From positions 1 to 36,215 of the forward strand of contig SYMW01000290.1 of NCBI GenBank assembly GCA_005805305.1: 36,215 nt of DNA, in the 5' to 3' direction. This stretch comes from Verrucomicrobiales bacterium. GTDB lineage: Bacteria; Verrucomicrobiota; Verrucomicrobiia; Limisphaerales; F1-80-MAGS106. Positions 26,547 to 33,441 of the stretch are shown here, piece after piece. Under the pieces are notes generated by a model that did not search any database, was not told the DNA's origin, and was given only the letters and a program-made list of their open reading frames with translations. A program made the position numbers and the translations under genes. The number at the start of each line of letters is the position of its first letter. Position 1 is the stretch's first letter.

Positions 26547-26711
26547 ACCTTAAAACGGCAATTGAACCTTGTGGAGACTTGCAAAAGCCTGCATGAGAAA
26601 GGCTTGACGAAAAGGGAGGCGTATCCCTTGTGGATCTGGTGAGTGATTCGAAAAAACTTTATCGCCAGGATCTTGGGGAGATTCGCCAGGGGCAACCGCC
26701 AATTTAAGGTT
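26547..26711 (+). repeat. copy C of ~165-bp dispersed TIR element
   Basis: ACCTTAAAACGGCAATTGAACCTTGTGGAGACTTGCAAAAGCCTGCATGAG...GGCAACCGCCAATTTAAGGTTT. Closely aligned with copies A and B over the full length. Confidence 0.9.
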
Positions 26712-27342
26712 TATTCGGCTGAGGAGTGTAGCGGAGATAGGGCTTGATCTTGCGCGATCCTTTCGGGAACAAGCTGGGCACATCCTCGTCTTTCACCGAA
26801 GTCATGATGATGCAATCTTGTCCGTTTTCCCAATTGGCCGGGGTCGCGACTTTGTGTTTCGCGGAAAGCTGCAGCGAGTCGATGACTCGCAGAATCTCGG
26901 CGAAATTTCGTCCGGTGGATGCCGGATACGTCAGAGTCAGTTTGATTTTTTTATCTGGCCCGATGATGAATACCGACCGCACCGTCAATGTGTCATCGGC
27001 GTTTGGATGGATCATGTCGTAGAGGTTGGCGACCGTGCGGTCCGGATCCGCGATAACGGGAAAGTTCACCGTTGTGTTCTGCGTTTCGTTGATGTCTCCA
27101 ATCCATCCATGGTGATCCCGAAGGGGATCCACGCTGATCGCGATGCACTTCACATGGCGTTTATCAAATTGATCCTTTAGTTTGGCGACAGCTCCCAGCT
27201 CCGTGGTGCATACCGGCGTGTAATCCTTGGGGTGCGAGAACAGAACTCCCCAGCCCGTCCCCATCCACTCGTGAAATTGGATGGGACCTTCGGTGGTTTC
27301 TGCTTTGAAGTCAGGCGCGGTGTCACCCAGTCTCAGTGGCAT
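26704..27342 (-). CDS. 1-Cys peroxiredoxin (Prx6/AhpC-TSA-like)
   Basis: LGDTAPDFKAETTEGPIQFHEWMGTGWGVLFSHPKDYTPVCTTELGAVAKL, AISVDPLRDHHGWIGDI, PVIADPDRTVANLYDMIHPNADDTLTVRSVFIIGPDKKIKL. Confidence 0.95.
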   Translation of the reverse strand: MPLRLGDTAPDFKAETTEGPIQFHEWMGTGWGVLFSHPKDYTPVCTTELGAVAKLKDQFDKRHVKCIAISVDPLRDHHGWIGDINETQNTTVNFPVIADPDRTVANLYDMIHPNADDTLTVRSVFIIGPDKKIKLTLTYPASTGRNFAEILRVIDSLQLSAKHKVATPANWENGQDCIIMTSVKDEDVPSLFPKGSRKIKPYLRYTPQPNKP

Positions 27343-27376
27343 AATTTACTTGGTAAATGTCGTTTAATTTTATCAG

Positions 27377-27416
27377 CCTGATCTTGATCCGGGTTAGGAT
27401 CAGGACCATGATCAAG
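27377..27416. promoter_or_regulatory. GATC-rich inverted-repeat cluster upstream of the peroxiredoxin gene
   Basis: CCTGATC (27377-27383) pairs with GATCAGG (27398-27404). CTTGATC (27383-27389) pairs with GATCAAG (27410-27416). Confidence 0.35.
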
Positions 27417-27783
27417 CCGTTTCTATCCCCTAACTCGGCCGCGGGCAATCCATAGCCGATGCCGTCCATAGGACCGAATAAGACCGCCAGTATAACTCGA
27501 GCCCCAAAAGGATCAACTCAAGTTTGGGAGAATCCATTCGCTCCGCTTGACCGATGCCGGGATTATTGAGATGTATAAACCTAAACTCAGGCGATCTGGC
27601 GTTTACGGGATGGAGTTGCATGGCTCGGTTCGTGTTTACCCGGGGCCAGCCGTCAAAATCCCGGTCAACGAGCCTGAAACCGCTCGCGCGATTTTTCCGA
27701 CCAAAGCAAATCACTGGCCCTTGTTTGATCCAGTCGCAGTTCGCTCTCGCGGCATCAAGCCGAGAGTCAATGAAAGGTGGTGC

Positions 27784-28728
27784 ATGAATAGAGTTGTCTC
27801 TCATAAAACTCGGGCAGACGGCCTCACGCGGCGGGAATTCCTTGCGGCCGCCGGAGGCATGGCGGCATCTCTGGCTTGGAGCGCGCACGGACAACCCACG
27901 CCACCGACGTCGGAGCCGGTCATCGACATCCACCAGCACACCAACTACAGGGATCGCACTAACGCCCAGTTGGTGGCGCACCAGCGCGCCCTCGGGATCA
28001 CCCAGACGATCCTGCTCCCCGCTGGCCGTTTGTTCGGGCTCGATGCTGGTTGCGGCGGCAACGAGTCGGTCATGCAGCTCGCACGCGAGTTTCCAAAGGA
28101 ATTCGTCTTTTTCGCGAACGAAGTCGCGGATCTTCCCGAGGCTCGCCAGGAGATCGAGAAATACTTGAAGCGCGGCGCCATCGGCATCGGCGAGCAGAAG
28201 TTCAACGTCGAGTCGGATTCTTCCTATCTGGAGTCGATCGCGGGAATCGCGCGGGAATTTCGCGTGCCCGTGCTGATGCATTTTCAGTTCGGCACCTACA
28301 ATACCAGCATCGAACGTTTCCACAAAATCTTGGAGAAATTCCCGGGCGTCAACTTCATTGGCCATGCCCAAACCTGGTGGGGCAACATCGACAAAAAGCA
28401 TGATCAAACGGTGCTGTATCCCACAGGGCGCGTCGAGCCCGGGGGGATCACGGACCGGTTGCTCCGAGATTACCCAAACATGTTTGCCGATATGTCCGCC
28501 GGTTCTGGTTTGAACGCCCTGCTTCGCGATGAAGAACACACGGTCGCGTTCATGGTCCGGCATCAGGATAAACTCCTGTTCGGCACGGATTGCAACGACG
28601 CCTTGGGAAGAGGCCCTGGATGCCAGGGCGCCCAAACCCTGGCGGCCGTCCGCCGCCTCGCGCCCGAGAAAAAGATCGAACGCAAATTGCTTTACGATAA
28701 CGCCCGAACGTTGTTCAAGCTCGGCTGA
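27784..28728 (+). CDS. Tat-exported amidohydrolase-family protein
   Basis: LTRREFLAAAGGMAASLAWSAHG (Tat), VIDIHQHTNY (HxH), FIGHAQTWWGNIDKKHD, LLFGTDCNDALGRGPGC, LYDNARTLFKLG. Start taken at the internal ATG 27784. Confidence 0.85.
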   Translation: MNRVVSHKTRADGLTRREFLAAAGGMAASLAWSAHGQPTPPTSEPVIDIHQHTNYRDRTNAQLVAHQRALGITQTILLPAGRLFGLDAGCGGNESVMQLAREFPKEFVFFANEVADLPEARQEIEKYLKRGAIGIGEQKFNVESDSSYLESIAGIAREFRVPVLMHFQFGTYNTSIERFHKILEKFPGVNFIGHAQTWWGNIDKKHDQTVLYPTGRVEPGGITDRLLRDYPNMFADMSAGSGLNALLRDEEHTVAFMVRHQDKLLFGTDCNDALGRGPGCQGAQTLAAVRRLAPEKKIERKLLYDNARTLFKLG

Positions 28729-28729
28729 T

Positions 28730-30604
28730 TCATTGGGTTTTCGAGAGGCTTTGCAACGCGGCTACCGCGAAGGCTTTTGGATAGAGTTTCTCGTGATACC
28801 AAAGTTTCGCGAAATACAGGCCGATCGGGGAGGGCAGCTCCAGCCCGCCAGAGTCAATCGCCTGAATCATCCAGGACTCCCCACCTGCTATGGCGGCCTC
28901 GAGAGAATCCTTGTTTTCAATGGCTTCGTGATCGCGGGCGTGGCCAAGAGCTTCCAAAGCGAGGGCCGTCTCCTCGATCGTGCAGGGGCCATTCCCCCTT
29001 TCCCCACTCCAGCCTCCAGTTGAATGCTGGGATGAGATCAAGTACCCGGTCCCCTGGTTGCAGGCGCGGCGGACTGGCGCCATCGAAGGCCATTGTCTGA
29101 GCAACCGTTCCAAGGCAAGAACGACTCGGGACGTCCCATAAGTTCTATTGACTTCATTCCGAGCGTGCTGGCAACCGAACCACAGAGGAACCCAGGAGCC
29201 CTCGGTTTCCTGAGTGCGCACCAGGTACGCGGCGGCCCTTTCGAGAGCCCTTCTCGTTTCCTCGGCGGTGCGTGGATCCTGTGAGGAGAGCCACATGAGC
29301 CAGGCTCGCATGGCGTGGGCTGTGATATCGGGGCTGCTTCGATCAAACGGCAACGCCCCCCAGCCGCGGCAAAAAGTGGGGATTCCCCCATCCCGGTTCT
29401 GAAGCCCCAGCAGCCATCGCACACCGCGCCGGCCCGAATCTTCAAACACTTTTCGGTCCGTTGCCAACCGCGTTCTCGATGAGTCGCCGACTCGAGCACC
29501 ATCGAGAAGCTGGAGAGCGACAAGGGCTCCCGCCGTGTCGTCCGCGTCCGGGACCGCGCCCGGAAGATCCGTCCAACTCCATCCTCCGGGTTTGGCGAGA
29601 GTGTAGGCATGGACCGTTCCGTACTGCTGCCCCATCAACCAGTCCATGAGGGTTCTCAATTGGTCTGGATTCAACGATGTTGTCTTGCGCGCAGACAGCA
29701 ACGCACTGACGCTCAGCGTCGTGACCCAAGTGCTCAAGTTGGTGTCGATCGGCCAACTACCGTCCTGGCGGGCAGACGATACCAAGAACTCAATCCCTTT
29801 CCGCACAACTGGATGATCCGTGAGTTGCATTGAGGCCAGACTCATGGTGACGAAACTCGTGAGCGGGGTGGCTTCCAAAAACCCCCCGTTGGAGGGCTGA
29901 ATCTGCTCCAAAATGCCCAGCGTTCGGTGTCGAACCCTGTTTCGGAGTGCGCGGAGGAATGGGTTTCTCGTTGGAGCGTGGTAATGTCTCGCCTGGCCGA
30001 TGGCGATGAGCGCGGGCAGGGCATAGCTCACGACCGGCAATTGGAGGGTGGCAAACCACTGCCGCGGCAGGGCCGCGAGTTCGAATGGCAGCGCAACGAC
30101 TGCTTCCCAAGCCTTCGCGCCATCCCCAAGCCGTCCGCACAGGACGCAATGGGCGAGGATGGGAATCGAGAACGTTCGATCTTTGCCATAGCGCGCCTTG
30201 AGCGCATCGATCAGAGCGGGGGAGTCTGATCGGCCCACCGTGGTCGTGAGCCATGAACGAGCGCGGGCGACTGTTTCGGGATGCTGCAAGTCCCCATCCT
30301 CCACCACGCCGAACGCCGACCAGCACAGGGTCGTGGTGCTGATGTTGCTCAGGCTGTGAACGGTATCCCCCCATCCTCCGTCTCCGTTTTGATGCCCCGC
30401 GAGCCAATCAAGGCCTGAACGGATCAACGGCAACAGCCTTGCGTCTCTGGTCAAGGCATGACGTCGCACCGTGGCCAGAGCCACGACCGCCGTCGCGGTG
30501 GACAAAGCGCTGCTTGAAAGAAATCCGTCCCACCAACCGTGAACGTTCCTTTCGGCTAGGAGGGACTGGATCGCGAGCTCGCGGGAGCGTCTCAAATCCG
30601 CCAT
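28730..30604 (-). CDS. squalene-hopene cyclase-like class II terpene cyclase
   Basis: Catalytic VPDADDTAGALVAL (DxDD), QW-like repeats (QNGDGGWGDT, GSWPIDTN, QNRDGGIPTF, EGSWVPLWFG, STGGWSG), and an SHC-like C-terminus LYFAKLWYHEKLYPKAFAVAAL. An alternative TTG start lies at 30619. Confidence 0.85.
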   Translation of the reverse strand: MADLRRSRELAIQSLLAERNVHGWWDGFLSSSALSTATAVVALATVRRHALTRDARLLPLIRSGLDWLAGHQNGDGGWGDTVHSLSNISTTTLCWSAFGVVEDGDLQHPETVARARSWLTTTVGRSDSPALIDALKARYGKDRTFSIPILAHCVLCGRLGDGAKAWEAVVALPFELAALPRQWFATLQLPVVSYALPALIAIGQARHYHAPTRNPFLRALRNRVRHRTLGILEQIQPSNGGFLEATPLTSFVTMSLASMQLTDHPVVRKGIEFLVSSARQDGSWPIDTNLSTWVTTLSVSALLSARKTTSLNPDQLRTLMDWLMGQQYGTVHAYTLAKPGGWSWTDLPGAVPDADDTAGALVALQLLDGARVGDSSRTRLATDRKVFEDSGRRGVRWLLGLQNRDGGIPTFCRGWGALPFDRSSPDITAHAMRAWLMWLSSQDPRTAEETRRALERAAAYLVRTQETEGSWVPLWFGCQHARNEVNRTYGTSRVVLALERLLRQWPSMAPVRRACNQGTGYLISSQHSTGGWSGERGNGPCTIEETALALEALGHARDHEAIENKDSLEAAIAGGESWMIQAIDSGGLELPSPIGLYFAKLWYHEKLYPKAFAVAALQSLSKTQ

Positions 30605-30619
30605 GACGGTTTCACTCAA

Positions 30620-31072
30620 TCACCGGCGGGTTTGCCCTACGCTCGGTGACTCATGCTCTCTCCTTCGAGTGGGCAGAATCGCGCAGGCGTCCTTGCATCC
30701 AAAGAAACGGCTTAGCAAGTGGCGATTCCGGCTGACCCATTGGTAGATTCTTTCGGCGACCCAGATCACTCCCGGTATCCACAAGACCAGCGCCATGGGG
30801 ATAAGCAATGGCAGTCGCATGCCAACGAATCTCAAGCACCTGGCCCCACGGTGGACTTTTCCGCCTAGCGCGACGCAATGAATTGCTTCAAGCAGGTCTT
30901 CCCGGTGTATCGAGGGAGCCACGAGGCTGGCTTCGGGATTGGATATGGGTAAGAGCCGCAAGGCGTCGAACCAATCCAGCCAGGTCAGCAGCTTCATTTG
31001 AAATGTGCACAGTGGGCAATCGCTGTCGAAGAGCACCACATGATAGCCGTTGTTCCGAGTCGCTTGGCTCAT
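30620..31072 (-). CDS. DCC family thiol-disulfide oxidoreductase-like (DUF393/YuxK-like)
   Basis: HVVLFDSDCPLCTFQMKLLTWLDWFDALRLLPIS carries the D-x-x-C-P-x-C motif of the DCC family, followed by C-terminal hydrophobic segments. Confidence 0.85.
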   Translation of the reverse strand: MSQATRNNGYHVVLFDSDCPLCTFQMKLLTWLDWFDALRLLPISNPEASLVAPSIHREDLLEAIHCVALGGKVHRGARCLRFVGMRLPLLIPMALVLWIPGVIWVAERIYQWVSRNRHLLSRFFGCKDACAILPTRRREHESPSVGQTRR

Positions 31073-31245
31073 GATGGCACCGAAGGTATCGGGCCTTTAC
31101 GACGCCGTCAAATGAGGGTCGTATTCCCACGACGGCCACTTAGGCCCTGAGGAACCTATCGACGCATCCCAACCCCCTGGCGCCCATGAAAAACGGCGTG
31201 ACCAACCCATGGACCCCTGGCATCTTAAAGGCACTCATTGCCCCT

Positions 31246-31983
31246 ATGAACGTGATTCCTGGATTGATGGCATCTTGCTTCGGCTTGTTCGCGCTCGCCG
31301 TGTCTCCCATGTGTTGGGCCGCATCCGCCCGTCCCGATGTCGTTCCAACAAACTACCGCCTGCTTTATGAACAGCGGTTCAACCATCCAAGGGCTCTCAA
31401 AGACTTTGTGCAAACCGACCCGCAGGCCTGGCAATGGAGCCGGGAATCGCGCGGAGGCGCCATGGAACTCGCCCGCCAGAGCGGCTACAAGCCGCCTGTT
31501 CGCTCCCCCGTCAACATTGCCTTGATCGAAGGAAAGAAGTTCACCGACTTCGTGATGGAAGTCGATTTGCTGCAAACGGGCGCGGAGTACGGGCATCGGG
31601 ATATGTGTGTCTTTTTTGGCTTTTCGGATCCCAAGAAGTTTTACTACGCGCATGTCGCGACCTCCGCCGACGATCACGCGCACAATGTCTTTATAGTGAA
31701 CGAACAACCTCGAACCAAGATCGCCCGCGAGACAACTCCGGGAGTGAAGTGGGGACAAGGAATTTGGCACAAACTCCGGCTCGAGAGGCGGGGCAGCGAC
31801 GGAAGCATCCGTCTCTTCTTTGACGATATGACACGGCCGATCATGGTGGCGTCGGACACCACCTTTCGCTCCGGTTACATTGGATTTGGTTCTTTCGACG
31901 ACACCGGCAAAGTGGATAACATTCGAATTTGGGGGCCTTCGGTGGAGAGGAAGAAGAGTGGGTTCTTCGCCAACTCGAAGTGA
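31246..31983 (+). CDS. secreted DUF1080/concanavalin-like (3-keto-disaccharide hydrolase-type) protein
   Basis: Signal peptide (LMASCFGLFALAVSPMCWA), FTDFVMEVDLLQTG...DMCVFFGFSDPKKFYYAHVATSADDHAHNVFIVN, WHKLRLERRGSDGSIRLFFDD, GYIGFGSFDDTGKVDNIRIWG. Confidence 0.75.
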   Translation: MNVIPGLMASCFGLFALAVSPMCWAASARPDVVPTNYRLLYEQRFNHPRALKDFVQTDPQAWQWSRESRGGAMELARQSGYKPPVRSPVNIALIEGKKFTDFVMEVDLLQTGAEYGHRDMCVFFGFSDPKKFYYAHVATSADDHAHNVFIVNEQPRTKIARETTPGVKWGQGIWHKLRLERRGSDGSIRLFFDDMTRPIMVASDTTFRSGYIGFGSFDDTGKVDNIRIWGPSVERKKSGFFANSK

Positions 31984-32266
31984 GCGCACCGGATTGCAGG
32001 CCGACTACGCCTTGCGCCTGGCTCGTTACGGGAAGCAGCAGCAAATCGAACGCGACGGGGGACCGCTGGCAAAGCTGCAGCCGGCGATGGCGTAAATCGT
32101 GAACAAAACGACCATCATGCACAGCCCGATTCAATGCAGGGAAATCCTCGGGCGTGAAACCTCGAAGGTACTCGTAATGCTCTTGTTGCTGGGGATGGTT
32201 GGTTGCGACGTGTTCGCTCAAGCCGAAAAAGTTCTGACTCCTGAGAACGATTGAAGCTAAATGAGA

Positions 32267-32294
32267 TGGTGCGCGATACAGGGTTCGAACCTGT
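32267..32294 (-). other. tRNA 3'-end fragment (T-arm, acceptor 3' strand, CCA): candidate attachment site
   Basis: Minus strand ACAGG-TTCGAAC-CCTGT-ATCGCGC-A-CCA: a 5-bp T-stem with the canonical 7-nt loop, 7-nt acceptor strand, discriminator base and CCA. No D-arm or anticodon arm follows on the 5' side. Confidence 0.7.
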
Positions 32295-32331
32295 TTTAAG
32301 GGGGTCTATTTCTTGCATCATAGTGCCTGTC

Positions 32332-32495
32332 TGTGCGGTTGGCTGCACATACATGTGCATGAAATATGCAGTGTTTGCAAGAGGTAATGCGCATCTATGT
32401 GCAGCGATAGGAAGAAAATCTTGTGCGGGACTGTACGAGAGTCTGCTGTTGTGCGGTAACTGTGCGGGAGTCGAAATCTGTGCGAAACTGTGCGG
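32332..32495 (+). repeat. cluster of TGTGCGG direct repeats beside the tRNA fragment
   Basis: TGTGCGG at 32332, 32422, 32450, 32461 and 32489, plus a TGTGCGA variant at 32479. Two copies are preceded by AAC. Confidence 0.7.
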
Positions 32496-33011
32496 CGAGT
32501 TCGCCCACACGCCAGCGCCGGACGGTGGCGATGGTGACGACGTGGTTCGTCAGTTGGAACGTCGTGGCGGCCTTTGCCGTCTTCGTTACTGGCTTCTGTG
32601 GAAGTGCGTCAGGCCGGACGTTGTGCCACGGCGCGGGTTCGCGGTGCCCACCGTGCTTGTGGGGGTGGTGGACGAACCGTCAACGGCTGTCAACGACAGT
32701 CCACGGCAGGTCGTCCGTCATGCCGAACGTTGCCCGTCGTTATTTGGCCAGCAAGGAAAGCATTCTTTTTTTCCATGGCCCCGACCATGGGGCGAAGGCG
32801 GTCCCCCCTTTTGGGGTGGGGCTGTTTATAGATACCCCCTGTGCAAGAATTTGGAAAAAGTCCGCATGCTGGATCATGGGGCATCATGCCTTAAAATGCT
32901 TCCGCAACATTTCCAGACCTTCACCATGACGGGACTTGAACAGGAGGTTTCAGCATTGCGTCTACCACCCCGGACGGGTAGCTGGTCTTTGCTCCGCGAC
33001 TCCAATTTCCC

Positions 33012-33441
33012 ATGAATCGAATTCTCATCCTTGTGATCGCGCTTCTTTCATTTCGTTCGTTGGCCGCCGTGACTTCAGACCTGTCGATTCGAGCTTGTGC
33101 CCAAGATCACGCTGCGTGGTGAGATTGGGACAGTGCAGAAGCTGGGATGGCGTTCGTCGCTCAGGGAGGGAGCCCAGTGGCAGGTGTTGACGAACGTGAC
33201 GCTGGGTGCCGAGGGGACGGTAGTTGTGGACTTGGCAGCGAGCTCAACAATGAGATTTTACCGCGTGTCGACTTCAGTATCGACCTCCTCGGAAATCTCC
33301 TTCGTGACGGTTGGGGATGCGGGGAACGCAGCGGACACGACGATGTATGGGGCGGTGGGTTATACGTTCCAGATACAGAAGTTCGAGTTCACGAATGCGG
33401 AGTATGTGGAGTTTTTGAACGCGGCGTCCTGGCACCAGTAA
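33012..33441 (+). pseudogene. secreted SUMF1/formylglycine-generating-enzyme-like gene, frameshifted and 3'-truncated
   Basis: MNRILILVIALLSFRSLAAVTSDLSI is a signal peptide whose frame stops at 33120. The +1 frame resumes as ELVPKITLRGEIGTVQKLGWRSSLREGAQWQVLTNVTLGAEGTVVVDLAASSTMRFYRV...FVTVGDAGNAADTTMYGAVGYTFQIQKFEFTNAEYVEFLNAAS, then ends abruptly. Confidence 0.75.

Noticed and set aside
27430-28635. 401-aa minus-strand ORF
   Set aside because: Antisense to the well-supported amidohydrolase; its translation has no recognisable domain and reflects high-GC shadow coding.
32332-32495. CRISPR-like array from the repeated TGTGCGG words
   Set aside because: The repeat unit is only 7 bp and spacing is irregular (11 to about 90 bp); no cas genes are in the window.
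32690-32830. CCATGGCCCCGACCATGG and the C/G-run stretch near 32800 as a terminator
   Set aside because: The symmetry is short, there is no U-tail, and there is no well-supported gene immediately upstream.
32251-33015. 254-aa ORF starting MKLNEMVRDTGFEPVLRGS
   Set aside because: The N-terminus translates the antisense of the tRNA T-arm (RDTGFEPV), a common false ORF; the rest is Cys/Trp/Arg-rich and matches no family.
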